In this document: one piece after another, positions 35,086-44,284 of the stretch
Position numbering within the stretch: position 1 is the first letter of the stretch
How the letters are laid out: the number at the start of each line of letters is the position of its first letter
Assembly (NCBI RefSeq): GCF_900176595.1
Contig: NZ_LT838813.1
Span: forward strand, 868,001-932,000
Reading direction: 5' to 3'
Origin: Aquiflexum balticum DSM 16537
GTDB lineage: Bacteria > Bacteroidota > Bacteroidia > Cytophagales > Cyclobacteriaceae
DNA: 64,000 bases
Made by a program: the position numbers and the translations under genes
The notes under the pieces: generated by a model
Databases searched by the model: none
Seen by the model: only the letters and a program-made list of their open reading frames with translations
Told to the model about the DNA's origin: nothing

Positions 35086-35807
35086 TCTATATTCCAGTTT
35101 TGAATGGTAGGCAACTCTGTTTCTTTTAAACTCAACTTCACTTTTGTAAGTGGGTTCAGACTTTGTTTTAGCTTTTTGGTATTTGCCTGTATGTTTAGAT
35201 TTTCCAACATTGCACCTACTAATGCCCTTACCCGTGTGGGATAGAGCAAAGCATACTTCACCAAATCTGAAATCTGCTTTTCGTTCAGTTTGCTGATTTT
35301 ACTGCTCAATATTTTTACAGCCTGACTCACCGGGCAATCGGGTATTCGCTTAATATCCTTAATGGCATCTAAAAATCCCAATAGTTCATAATTGGCTTCG
35401 GTTACTTCAGCATAACTCTTCACAGCATCTGCCTTTAATGCTCCTCTGTTAATAGAAATTCGTTTGCTGCGACTGGCTATTTTAATTCGAAAAGCCATTT
35501 GGGTAGTTAATCCCATTTGGTTGTATAGCGAATAACCTGTTTCGTAAGCGATACGTTTGCCGTTTTCAAATAAATAAGGCCGAAGTTGTTCGCTGTAATC
35601 GGGTTTTAGTTCTCCAAAAACGGTTTGCTCGGGTTTGTAAAAAACGCCTTTCGATATTTTTCTGATTATGCCTTTGGCTTGTAAACGTTCCAGAGCTTTG
35701 GCAGCAGTTTGATACTCCTCTTTGGCAATGCGTAAATCGGCATATCCAAAGGTTTTTCCTTCAGGTATCATATTTATTCTGGTTCGTATTTGCGATGACA
35801 CGTTCAT
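35082..35807 (-). CDS. AbiEi-like antitoxin (DUF6088)
   Basis: A 241-residue protein with an N-terminal winged helix (IRTRINMIPEGKTFGYADLRIAK, TAAKALERLQAKGIIRKISKGVFYKP) and a longer C-terminal domain, as in DUF6088/AbiEi antitoxins of type IV toxin-antitoxin pairs. In AbiE systems the antitoxin represses its own promoter and counteracts AbiEii. Consistent with that, a perfect 13-bp inverted repeat lies just upstream over the predicted promoter. The -7 box ends 5 bp before the ATG, so the mRNA may be nearly leaderless. The 4-bp overlap with the toxin gene is intact. Confidence 0.85.
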   Translation of the reverse strand: MNVSSQIRTRINMIPEGKTFGYADLRIAKEEYQTAAKALERLQAKGIIRKISKGVFYKPEQTVFGELKPDYSEQLRPYLFENGKRIAYETGYSLYNQMGLTTQMAFRIKIASRSKRISINRGALKADAVKSYAEVTEANYELLGFLDAIKDIKRIPDCPVSQAVKILSSKISKLNEKQISDLVKYALLYPTRVRALVGAMLENLNIQANTKKLKQSLNPLTKVKLSLKETELPTIQNWNIE

Positions 35808-35811
35808 ACTG

Positions 35812-35866
35812 CAAAGATAAATATATTTTCATAATGTCAAGTTTTCTGATCATAAAACTTGACATT
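35812..35866 (-). promoter_or_regulatory. Promoter and operator of the AbiE module
   Basis: On the minus strand a TATCTTTG -7 box (35812-35819) lies 18 bp from a TTG within CTTGACATT. The TTG falls inside one arm of the perfect inverted repeat AATGTCAAGTTTT (35833-35845) and AAAACTTGACATT (35854-35866). A repressor on this repeat would cover the -33 region. Confidence 0.65.
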
Positions 35867-35926
35867 TGATTTTGCCTGAACAACTCGGAAAATTCAATTA
35901 AAAATCTATATTTTTTCCTTTCAGAT

Positions 35927-36022
35927 CCGTAGACCTTGCTACCTTTTCGGTGAAATGGAAAGTCCCGCTGGGCTACTATCCCGCACTGCGCGAAAAAGGA
36001 ATATCAGAAGACACCGGCACGA
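35927..36022 (+). pseudogene. Fragment of a second PQQ dehydrogenase gene
   Basis: These 96 bp match 33572-33667 in the intact dehydrogenase gene with roughly nine in ten bases alike. Every difference I can see is a transition and leaves the amino acids unchanged, so the sequence still reads VDLATFSVKWKVPLGYYPAL. Nothing else of that gene survives here. It is a trace of a paralogue, not a target duplication. Confidence 0.75.
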
Positions 36023-36056
36023 ATCCTTGCTTTCCTTTTCCCTCAAAACCTGCCTG

Positions 36057-37594
36057 TCAAACAGGTGGATGCTGCAAGTTCCAGTCTGTTGCTTTTTCAT
36101 AGGCATGACCAATCCGGCACAACATTGCTTCTTCCAAAAAACCGCCGGAAAGCTGCATCGTGTAGGGAAGCCCCTTATCGGAGAATCCACAGGGAACGAC
36201 CAATGCCGGGGTTCCCGCATAGTTATGAGGAAACGTAAAGAAAACAGGATGCTTCGTAGCGGAAGCCTCGAGGATTTCGGACAACACTTCATTCCAATGG
36301 GTAAGGGATTTGTACTGTAATCCTTCAGGAATAGCAAAGGGGCTGCCTGCGGCAGGGGAAAGCATGGCATCAACTTCGGAAAGCATGGCCCGAAAGGCTG
36401 TGCTGAAGGATTCCCGGATTTGCCGGATATCAGCAATCTCGGATGGATTCACCTGATTACCAATTTCTAGAAACTCCCGAAAATATGCTCCATATTCCTC
36501 TGACCTTGAAGGGAAATTTGCCTGATGGGCTTTGGCTGCCTCTGCTGCGCAAAGTAGGTTCCAGGTCTTTATAACTTCCGTAAGGTCCGGAACCTTTACC
36601 TCCACAATTTCAGCTCCCAGGCCCTCCAATACTTCTATGGCGCTCTCAATTGCACTGGCTAATCCCGGGTCCACACCATTCAGCGCATATTCGCGGTCAA
36701 ATCCTATCCGAAGACCTGTGACACCTTTGTCAATATCTTTAAGCATATCCGGGACCGGTTCGCTTAGGGAGGTAGGATCGTTGGGATCCTCACCGGCAAT
36801 CGCCTCAAGCATGATGGCAGCATCTGTGACACACCTGGTCATAGGTCCTACATGGTCAAGTGATTCTGCAAGAGGAAGCACGCCATGCCGACTGACTCGG
36901 CCATAGGAGGGTTTGAGGCCCACGATACCGTTTGCCATTGATGGAAAACGTATGGATCCTCCGGTGTCAGTGCCCAGTGATCCGAAACATAGTCCGGCAG
37001 CAGTGGCCACACCCGACCCACTGGACGATCCACCCGCCCACAAATCTTTCCCCCAGGGGTTATTCGGTATCTTGAAATCAGGGTGATATCCAACCATGCG
37101 CCTTCTGTAAGATTTAGTTTTCCCAGCAATACGGCGCCAGCAGCTTCCAGTTTGCTCACCACAGTAGCGTCAAAGTCGGGCACGAAGTCGCTTAATACCT
37201 TCAGCCCGCCTGTGGTAGCTACTCCTTTGGTGTAGCAAAGGTCTTTCACTGCAATTGGAACCCCATGCAAGAATCCGCGGTATTTTCCTGCTTCAAGTTC
37301 TTTGTCCAATTCCCTTGCCCTTTCCAAAGCTGTATTTTTCATTACAGTGAGAAAGCTGTGCAGGCTGGTATCTACCGTTTCAATCCGGTCGAGCATGAGT
37401 TGGGTAAGGGAAAAGGATGAAATCTCCTTTGATTTGATCATTTTAGAGATTTCAACAATCGTTTTGTAGTGTAAGGGTGATTCACCTTGTATGCCTATCC
37501 CTGATTGCTTATTATTGCATCCGATGGGAATAAATATGGCCAGGCTTCCTAAACCCATTTGACCAATAAATTTGCGTCTTGAAGTGGTTAGCAT
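36057..37594 (-). pseudogene. Amidase-signature enzyme with a frameshift
   Basis: The gene is split into two frames. The first (from 37594, MLTTSRRKFIGQMGLGSLAI with a Tat-like lipoprotein signal) contains HGVPIAVKDLCYTKGVATTGG with the catalytic Lys. It loses register near 37098, after KLNLTEGA. The second (to 36057) continues MVGYHPDFKIPNNPWGKDLW, GGSSSGSGVATAAG and DTGGSIRFPSMANGIVGLKP with both catalytic Ser residues. Adding one base in GGCGC-ATGG restores a normal product of about 512 residues. Either a recent inactivating deletion or a sequencing error. Both halves are otherwise well preserved. Confidence 0.8.
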
Positions 37595-37724
37595 GATATC
37601 CTATTTATGCGTTGGAATTTTCAGTTTGGGTATAATCAGTTGCTGTGGATGAATTCCCAAATTTTTATTATAAATCAATAGTACACGAGCAATTAATTAT
37701 CCAATTCATTACCCTCTGAATGAA

Positions 37725-37874
37725 TTAAATTAGAAATGTATTTATCTCGTCATACACTTCTTCGGGCAATTGTTCAGGCAACCAATGTCCACAGAGTAAG
37801 CTAGGAAGCATACTACCTAGCAAAAGTCCTCCCGACTTAAGAAGGAATTCTCTTCTTTCGTTTTCAATATTCAT
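37725..37874 (-). pseudogene. 49-codon deletion scar: exported alpha/beta-hydrolase ends only
   Basis: The frame reads MNIENERREFLLKSGGLLLG (Tat-like export start) and runs in frame into CGHWLPEQLPEEVYDEINTF, which looks like the usual end of an alpha/beta-hydrolase with its catalytic His before W. The roughly 250 residues expected between are missing. This is best explained as an in-frame deletion remnant, but a genuine small protein cannot be excluded. Confidence 0.5.
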
Positions 37875-38184
37875 GTTGTCAAACGTTAATAAATTTTTAA
37901 GTACAAATTACTTATATAAAAGTCGCTTACTTATCCCCATGGAGAATTCTTGTCAGTAATGTGTCAGCCTTTTGTTTGAGAACTACTTTGTCCTACCCTA
38001 TGGCTGACAAGGTTTGTGCATATGGCGTATATATCAACAATATCAAGCTAATTATCTACACATCCAACATGTTCTGCGGGCTTTTCATTTGCTCACATGG
38101 ATGTTCCGTCATCTTTCTGATATAGGAATTGAATTGTCTGTGGATTCGCAAACAAGGGCGTTGATGGCGGGGTTTGTGAAAAAT

Positions 38185-38204
38185 GGTCTGTGGAGACACA
38201 GACC
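38185..38204. repeat. Perfect hairpin GGTCTGTG / CACAGACC
   Basis: GGTCTGTG (38185-38192) and CACAGACC (38197-38204) pair perfectly with a GAGA loop. No U-tract follows. A relaxed version (CAGTCCGTGAAGACACCG) lies at about 38248. The 1.15-kb stretch 37595-38749 otherwise holds only gene remnants. Confidence 0.45.
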
Positions 38205-38269
38205 TTGACGAAAGAGACTGACCTTAGCAAAAAAGAAAAACAGGGAACAGTCCGTGAAGACACCGATCA

Positions 38270-38619
38270 TTGCAGAAAGAAAATGGGAGAAGATGGATAT
38301 AAACCTATAGTTTTAGTGAATACAAAAGCGTTGATGGGAAAATATTGATTTCCGTCAAAGACAACCGTCCCGGCATCCCCGATGCCATCAAAGAAAAAAT
38401 CTTTCCGCCCTTTTCACTACGAAGTCCACTGCGCAGGGGACGGGACTGGGATTGAGTTTGTGCTATGATATTGTAAAAGTACATTCGGAGGAAATAAAGG
38501 TGCCAATCCCTCCTTATCGGCCGGCAGGTCCGCCTTCCGAACAGGCAGGCCTTCCTGCGGAAGAGGTAAATCATGAAGGCTCTGGAACAGAGTTGCTTAT
38601 TGAACTGCCAATTGCCTAA
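38270..38619 (+). pseudogene. Remnant of a histidine-kinase ATPase domain
   Basis: Three reading frames in succession give parts of one HATPase_c domain: GYKPIVLVNTKALMGK, then KILISVKDNRPGIPDAIKEK (N/G1 region, DNG changed to DNR), then FTTKSTAQGTGLGLSLCYDI (G2 box), and finally GSGTELLIELPIA with a stop at 38617. At least two frameshifts separate them. Between G2 and the end, about 26 codons are occupied by a palindromic CCTGCCTG-type repeat. No start region of the kinase was recognised upstream. Non-functional. Confidence 0.75.
38515..38566. repeat. GC-rich palindromic repeat inside the kinase remnant
   Basis: The stretch contains GGCCGGCAGGTCCGCC, CAGGCAGG and the inverted pair CTTCCG/CGGAAG (38534-38563). 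It is much richer in G and C than its surroundings. Related palindromes lie at 14944-14964 and at 36050-36068. It is read in frame through the remnant, suggesting insertion before the frameshifts. Confidence 0.45.
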
Positions 38620-38674
38620 ATCCTTCTTTCCAGACGAAAATATGAACTCACTCATGAAGTCAAAAACAATGGTC

Positions 38675-38705
38675 TTGTTTTTCAAATTTCTACTATTTAT
38701 CTTTT
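38675..38705 (+). promoter_or_regulatory. Candidate promoter of the kinase-cyclase operon
   Basis: TTG at 38675-38677 and TATCTTTT at 38698-38705, one base from TAnnTTTG, are separated by 20 bp. The kinase ATG at 38750 lies 44 bp downstream. Confidence 0.35.
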
Positions 38706-38749
38706 GGTTCTGATTGTTTTAATTACATCACCATAACCTCTGGATCTTC

Positions 38750-41700
38750 ATGAGAAAAGTCTTTTTAGGATTGGCCTTATTCGCCCTCACCTTTTATTGC
38801 CATGCCCAGTCAAATGAAATAGAAGAATTAAGAAAACAAATTCAGGAACATACCGAACAGGATACGGCCAGGGTAAATCTCCTGATTAAAATCTCTTTCA
38901 GTACACCAACCATTCCAATCGAGGAAATAGAAAAAAATGCGGCCGAGGCGCTTTCACTTTCCCGCAAATTAAACTATGCCGAAGGAGAGGGATTTGCTCT
39001 GGCATTGCAATCAAGGTTAAACTTGATTAACAGGAACATGGAAACCTCCTTTGCCCAACTGAATCAGGCTGATTCCATTGCCAAAAAAACCAAAAATTTA
39101 TTATTGCAATACAGAGTTAACTTTTACTTTATTTCCTACTATAATAGGATCAATGATTATAGGCAAGGACTTTCTTATGCCCTCCAAGCAGAAAAAGCCG
39201 CCCTGCAATTGGGTAATTTAGAATTGATAGAGACATCACAGCGTCAAATTGCCAATAGCTACACTATTTTGGGAGATTATGCGCAGGCTTTGGATTATAG
39301 CATGAAATCAGTTAAAAATGCAGAAAAACTGAATAGTCAGACACGCTTGTATAATGCCTGGAACGCCTTGGCACAAACATATACCCTGATAGGCGATTAT
39401 GAAAAGTCAAATGAATATCTGCAAAAGCTGACCGATCTTCACAAACAGCTTGATTTTGGAAATGAAGAGTTAAAGGATCTTTATAACGGACTGGGTGAAA
39501 ATTACCGACTGAATAAAAAATATCCTGAGGCGATAGAGCAATATAACCTAGGCTTAAATATCTCAACTACCTCAATAGACAGTTCTTTAATCCTAAGTAA
39601 TCTGGCTGATGTTTATGTAAGGATGGATAATTTGCCTTTGGCATTTCAATATGGATATCAATCCCTTACAAAGGCCAAAAAATCTGGAAATAATACGATT
39701 GATGCCTGGATATTCGGAATTTTAGCACGTGCCCATGTGAAACAAAACAGGCCCGACAGTGCGCTTTTTTATGCAGACCAAGGATATAAACTTGGTGTCC
39801 AAACAGGATATATGGAGGATATACGGGACAATGCCAAGGTACTTGCTGATGCTTATGCGCTCAAGAATGATTTTAGAAATGCCTATGATTTTTATAAAAC
39901 ATACATCAGTTACAGGGACAGTATGACATCGGCAGAGGTGAGTAATAAAGCCTCAGTATTGGAGTATAATTTTGAAATTGAGAAAAAAGAAGATGAGATT
40001 GCCCTGCTGAGTGAACAGAAAAAATCCCAACAAAACTTCCTGATAAGTGCTTTGATTGTGCTAGGGCTAATTCTGATTACCGTTTTCTTATTGCTTCGAA
40101 ATAACCGCCTTAAACAAAAAGCCAACCTATTACTGCAGCAACAAAAACAGGAAATCGACGAAAAAGCAAATGAGCTTGCTCTAAAAGCCAACGAACTTTC
40201 TGCAGTTAACCGGGTAAGCAATGCACTCGCATCTTATAGTTCTCTGGATGAAATCATTCATCTAGTCGGAGATCAAATGAAGGACCTATTCAAAGCAAAC
40301 ATTGTGTATCTGGCATTTTTGGATAAAAAGACCAATATGATCAACTTCCCTTACCAATACGGTGAGGAAATGCTTCCTCAAAAGATGGGAGAAGGCCTTA
40401 CATCAAAAATAATTAGTAGCGGAAAACCGCTTTTGATCAACAAAGATATCGAGGAAGTAACTCTGCAGCTTGGTGCAAAAAGAATAGGGATTCCTTCTGC
40501 ATCTTATTTGGGAGTGCCCATCTTTCGGGATAAGGAAGCCATTGGCGTCTTAAGTGTACAAAGCACTGAAACAGAAAACCGCTTTAATGAAAGTGACTCA
40601 AACTTACTTTCTACCATCGCCTCTTCAGTTGGAGTCGCTATCAACAAAGCACAGCTTTTCGAAGAAGTGGTAGCCGCCAAAAAATCTGCAGAACAGGCCA
40701 ATGAGGCAAAAAGCGCCTTCCTTTCCACAGTCAGTCACGAACTCAGAACACCTCTTACTTCGGTATTGGGTTTTGCCAAAATCATCCAGAAAAGGCTGGA
40801 GGAAAAAATATTCCCCTTGATCGAGCAAAAAGATCCCAAAACAGAAAAGACCATCAACCAGGTTTCAGAGAATCTCAAGGTAGTCATTTCGGAAGGAGAG
40901 CGGCTTACCACACTGATCAATGATGTGCTGGATTTGGCAAAAATCGAGGCAGGAAAGATGGATTGGAGTCAGGAAGAGGTAGCTATGCCCGAAGTGGTGG
41001 AACGCGCAATTTCGGCAACCACAACTTTATTTGAGCAGAAAAATTTAAAACTGATCCGGGATATAGACCCAAATATCCCAACAATCACCGGAGATACCAA
41101 CAAACTTATTCAGGTAGTTATCAACTTGATTTCCAATGCAGTCAAGTTTACAGACAAAGGCTCTGTCACTTGTAGGATAAAACAAGTTGGAAATGAAATT
41201 ATCACCAGTATCTTGGATACCGGAATGGGGATTGCCAAAGAAGACTTTGGGGCCGTTTTTGAGCAGTTTAAGCAAATCGGAGGCGATACACTAACCGATA
41301 AACCAAAAGGGACAGGATTGGGACTCCCAATCTGCAAGGAAATTGTCGAACACTCCGGTGGCCGAATCTGGGTGGAAAGCGAAGTTGGAAAAGGAACAAC
41401 ATTTTCTTTTGCTATCCCTTTTGTAGAAAAAGAAAACCTCTCCACTTCAGCTGGACCGATTCACCTCAATGACTTGGTCAAACAGTTGAAGGAAAAGATG
41501 ACTTTTTCAAAACTTAAAGATGTCGGTGCAAATGCCCACATTTTGATTGTGGATGATGAGGAATCCATCCGATCTCTTTTGCGTCAGGAGCTAACGGAGG
41601 CAGGATATTTAACCTCTGAGGCCAGCAATGGAAAAGAAGCCATAGAATCGATTAGGCAGCATCGTCCCGACCTGATCATTCTGGACATCATGATGCCCGA

Positions 41701-42133
41701 AATCAATGGTTTTGATGTTGCCGCTATTTTGAAAAATGATCCTCAGACAATGGACATTCCGATCATCATCTTGTCAATTGTCCAGGACAAAGCCCGGGGT
41801 TTCCGCATTGGTGTAGATCGCTATTTGACTAAACCGATTGATACTGCCCAGTTATTTGAGGATATCAGTGCACTATTGGAACAGGGCAAATCCAAAAGAA
41901 AAGTAATGGTGGTAGATGAGGACAGTGCAGCCATCCGGACATTAACAGAAGTCCTTCAAACCAAAGGCTATCATGTAGTCGAGTCTGACGGAAAGGAACT
42001 TGTGGAAAAGGCAATTGCCAATCAGCCGGATATTATCATACTCAATTCTATCCTCTCTGCGGATGAAGAAATAGTTCAGACCCTACGCTTTGAAAAGGGA
42101 TTGGAAAATGTATTGTTTTTCATTTATCAATAA
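38750..42133 (+). CDS. Hybrid sensor histidine kinase: TPR-TM-GAF-HisKA-HATPase-REC-partial REC
   Basis: An 1127-residue sensor. Signal peptide 1-20 (ending CHAQ), a periplasmic TPR solenoid (about 30-410), a membrane helix (FLISALIVLGLILITVFLLL, about 430-449), coiled coil, GAF domain (about 490-640), then HisKA with His 663 in STVSHELRTPLTSVLGF. ATPase boxes are VINLISNAVKFTDKG, DTGMGIAKED and GTGLGLPICKEIVEHSGG. A complete receiver follows, with Asp 979 (LIILDIMMPE). A second receiver begins at about 1048 but has Asn 1099 at the phospho-acceptor place (IIILNSIL) and stops at 1127, before the conserved Lys. It begins an operon with a CheY-like protein (46 bp on) and a cyclase. Confidence 0.9.
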   Translation: MRKVFLGLALFALTFYCHAQSNEIEELRKQIQEHTEQDTARVNLLIKISFSTPTIPIEEIEKNAAEALSLSRKLNYAEGEGFALALQSRLNLINRNMETSFAQLNQADSIAKKTKNLLLQYRVNFYFISYYNRINDYRQGLSYALQAEKAALQLGNLELIETSQRQIANSYTILGDYAQALDYSMKSVKNAEKLNSQTRLYNAWNALAQTYTLIGDYEKSNEYLQKLTDLHKQLDFGNEELKDLYNGLGENYRLNKKYPEAIEQYNLGLNISTTSIDSSLILSNLADVYVRMDNLPLAFQYGYQSLTKAKKSGNNTIDAWIFGILARAHVKQNRPDSALFYADQGYKLGVQTGYMEDIRDNAKVLADAYALKNDFRNAYDFYKTYISYRDSMTSAEVSNKASVLEYNFEIEKKEDEIALLSEQKKSQQNFLISALIVLGLILITVFLLLRNNRLKQKANLLLQQQKQEIDEKANELALKANELSAVNRVSNALASYSSLDEIIHLVGDQMKDLFKANIVYLAFLDKKTNMINFPYQYGEEMLPQKMGEGLTSKIISSGKPLLINKDIEEVTLQLGAKRIGIPSASYLGVPIFRDKEAIGVLSVQSTETENRFNESDSNLLSTIASSVGVAINKAQLFEEVVAAKKSAEQANEAKSAFLSTVSHELRTPLTSVLGFAKIIQKRLEEKIFPLIEQKDPKTEKTINQVSENLKVVISEGERLTTLINDVLDLAKIEAGKMDWSQEEVAMPEVVERAISATTTLFEQKNLKLIRDIDPNIPTITGDTNKLIQVVINLISNAVKFTDKGSVTCRIKQVGNEIITSILDTGMGIAKEDFGAVFEQFKQIGGDTLTDKPKGTGLGLPICKEIVEHSGGRIWVESEVGKGTTFSFAIPFVEKENLSTSAGPIHLNDLVKQLKEKMTFSKLKDVGANAHILIVDDEESIRSLLRQELTEAGYLTSEASNGKEAIESIRQHRPDLIILDIMMPEINGFDVAAILKNDPQTMDIPIIILSIVQDKARGFRIGVDRYLTKPIDTAQLFEDISALLEQGKSKRKVMVVDEDSAAIRTLTEVLQTKGYHVVESDGKELVEKAIANQPDIIILNSILSADEEIVQTLRFEKGLENVLFFIYQ

Positions 42134-42178
42134 TCAATAAAAGAATCTTTTAACCACTGGAAATAAATTGACTGAAGT

Positions 42179-42559
42179 ATGTCACAAAAAATTTTAATCG
42201 TAGATGATGAGGCCCATATCCGCATGCTCATAGAGCAAACCCTAGAAGAATTGGAGGATGAAGGTGTGGAATTTTTTACCGCTGAAAATGGAGAAATGGC
42301 CTTGGAAGTGATCGGAGCAGAAAAACCGGACCTTATATTTTTAGATGTGATGATGCCCAAATTGAATGGGATGGAAGTTTGTCGCAGAGTCAAACAAGAA
42401 ATGGGCTTTAAGGATATCTATATCGTTTTGCTAACAGCAAAGGGTCAGGAGTCGGATCGGCAAAAGGGTTTGGATGTAGGTGCTGACGTTTATATGACCA
42501 AACCTTTTGATCCTGAATTGCTTTTGGAAAAAGCGCGGGAAGTACTTGAATTAACCTAG
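42179..42559 (+). CDS. Single-domain response regulator (CheY-like)
   Basis: A 126-residue stand-alone receiver. All key residues are present: the acidic pair in ILIVDDEAHIRML, the phospho-acceptor Asp in LIFLDVMMPKLNG, Thr in VLLTAKGQ, and Lys in YMTKPFDPELL. It has no output domain, so it probably relays phosphate or docks on a partner. It lies 46 bp after the hybrid kinase and 37 bp before the cyclase, whose activity it may influence. Unlike the second receiver of the kinase, it is complete. Confidence 0.9.
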   Translation: MSQKILIVDDEAHIRMLIEQTLEELEDEGVEFFTAENGEMALEVIGAEKPDLIFLDVMMPKLNGMEVCRRVKQEMGFKDIYIVLLTAKGQESDRQKGLDVGADVYMTKPFDPELLLEKAREVLELT

Positions 42560-42596
42560 GCATTTGGCTTAAAAGATCCTGATTTCAAAAAAACAC

Positions 42597-44282
42597 ATGG
42601 CAAAAGTATCGATAAAAGCATTATTTGGCAGGAATGAACCATTGATACCTTGGTTGGACGATTGGTGTGTTCAAAATCAGGCAAGTATTTGTATTACCGA
42701 TGCTTCTGACAGGATAGTTTATGGCAGCAAAGAATTTCAGGATTTTAAACACACTGTTCCAATTGACTTTGAAAACACCAAACTTGCTACCGTTTACGGG
42801 AATAGCGAACTGATTCATCAGGTAGTTGGAGTTTTGGGAATGCTGATTTCCAAAGAGGGCGAAAAAAGGAAATTAGGGGCAGAAGTGCTGTATCTCTATC
42901 AGGAACTTAACATTATTTACACCTTCGCAGAAAATCTTGGGGAAGCTATATCCCTTGAAGCCATTGCAGAGATAACGCTCAGTCATTCTACCAATTCAAT
43001 CCCTGCCAATGCAGGTGCAATTGTGTTCTTGGACGAATATCAGCGTAAATTAAGCGTACCGGCCATGTCTGGTGAAAAGCTGATTGATGCCCATATTTTG
43101 GAGAATAATTTTTCCTTATTGCTCAGGATTGGACTCAATGGCCAATCTGCAATCATCACCGATATCACTGAATTAAAGGAACGTGGGCTGATTGCAGAAA
43201 ATGTAATGAGTATCATATACGCCACCCTAAAAGGCAAGGATCGAGTCCTTGGTGCAATCATTCTGGTAGGTACCCACACAGATCAATTTACTGCTGCACA
43301 CTTAAAGCTCTTGGTGACTTTGGCTTTGCAATCCTCCTCATCCATAGAGTCGGCCTTACTGTTTGAGAAAAATATTCGGGAAATAAAGATGCGGGAAGAA
43401 GCCATACTTCGTATCAATGAGGTTATCAAAAAATTCGTCCCTAATGAGTTCATTTCCTCCCTAGGCAAAGAGAATATTACAGATGTCAGATTGGGGGATC
43501 AGATTGAAAAAATTGTTACTGTTTTATTTACAGATATCCGGGATTTCACCACGCTTTCTGAACGGATGAGTCCCGAGGAAAACTTCCGCTTTGTTTCTTC
43601 ATTCAATGAAGTTTTAGGACCAATAATCAGACGCCATCACGGCTTCATTAACCAATACCTCGGGGATTCCATTATGGCCATTTTCCCTAATCAACCGGAA
43701 GATGCGTTATTGGCAGCAATTGAGATGCAAAGGGCTGTCAGACAGTTAAACCAGATAAGGATTCAAAATGGAGAGTTGCCCATCCATGCAGGCATTGGAA
43801 TGCATACCGGATCGCTGATCATGGGAATTACCGGTGATGAACACCGATTGGATGCAGCCACTATCAGTGATACAGTAAATACAGCTGCCCGAATCGAAAG
43901 TCTGACCAAGTATTATAAATCCCCCTTATTACTCAGTGAGATTACCTTCAAAAGGATTCCAAATCCTTCAAAATTTATGTTTAGGCGTCTGGGAAAGGTT
44001 CTACTAAAGGGAAAAAACAATATACTGAGTGTGGTAGAATGTATGAATGGAATGGAAGAAGACTTTGCCGCCATAAGGAAACAAAATATGAGTGATTTTG
44101 ATATGGCAATGGAACTGTATCAACAGGGTCAATTTGAACATTCCATACAATTTTTCAGCAAAGTTGTGGCCTCAGACGAAACAGATCATACTGTTAAAGT
44201 TTTTTTTGAAAAAGCCAAGAAATACCTTGCCGAAGGCCCACCTAAAAATTGGAATGGGGCTGAGGAAATGATATATAAATAG
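42597..44282 (+). CDS. GAF-domain class III adenylate/guanylate cyclase
   Basis: A 561-residue soluble cyclase. An N-terminal segment (1-100) precedes a GAF-like domain (about 115-265). The class III catalytic domain spans about 300-490. Metal-binding Asp residues are D313 in LFTDIRDFTTL and D357 in NQYLGDSIMAIF. The later residues D425 (TISDTVN), N428 and R432 (NTAARIES) fit nucleotide binding and the transition state. The place normally held by Lys in adenylate cyclases (before the second Asp) is Gln (INQYLGD), so specificity cannot be called. It ends with a short helical, TPR-like tail (DMAMELYQQGQFEHSIQFFS). Third gene of the kinase operon. Confidence 0.88.
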   Translation: MAKVSIKALFGRNEPLIPWLDDWCVQNQASICITDASDRIVYGSKEFQDFKHTVPIDFENTKLATVYGNSELIHQVVGVLGMLISKEGEKRKLGAEVLYLYQELNIIYTFAENLGEAISLEAIAEITLSHSTNSIPANAGAIVFLDEYQRKLSVPAMSGEKLIDAHILENNFSLLLRIGLNGQSAIITDITELKERGLIAENVMSIIYATLKGKDRVLGAIILVGTHTDQFTAAHLKLLVTLALQSSSSIESALLFEKNIREIKMREEAILRINEVIKKFVPNEFISSLGKENITDVRLGDQIEKIVTVLFTDIRDFTTLSERMSPEENFRFVSSFNEVLGPIIRRHHGFINQYLGDSIMAIFPNQPEDALLAAIEMQRAVRQLNQIRIQNGELPIHAGIGMHTGSLIMGITGDEHRLDAATISDTVNTAARIESLTKYYKSPLLLSEITFKRIPNPSKFMFRRLGKVLLKGKNNILSVVECMNGMEEDFAAIRKQNMSDFDMAMELYQQGQFEHSIQFFSKVVASDETDHTVKVFFEKAKKYLAEGPPKNWNGAEEMIYK

Positions 44283-44284
44283 GT

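Noticed and set aside
38014-38208. 64-codon frame starting GTG
   Set aside because: No homology seen; lies in debris and overlaps the GGTCTGTG hairpin.
27506-38248. GACCTTAGC followed by A-rich stretch and ACAGGGA at both 27506 and 38220
   Set aside because: Too short and A-rich to be more than chance without further copies.
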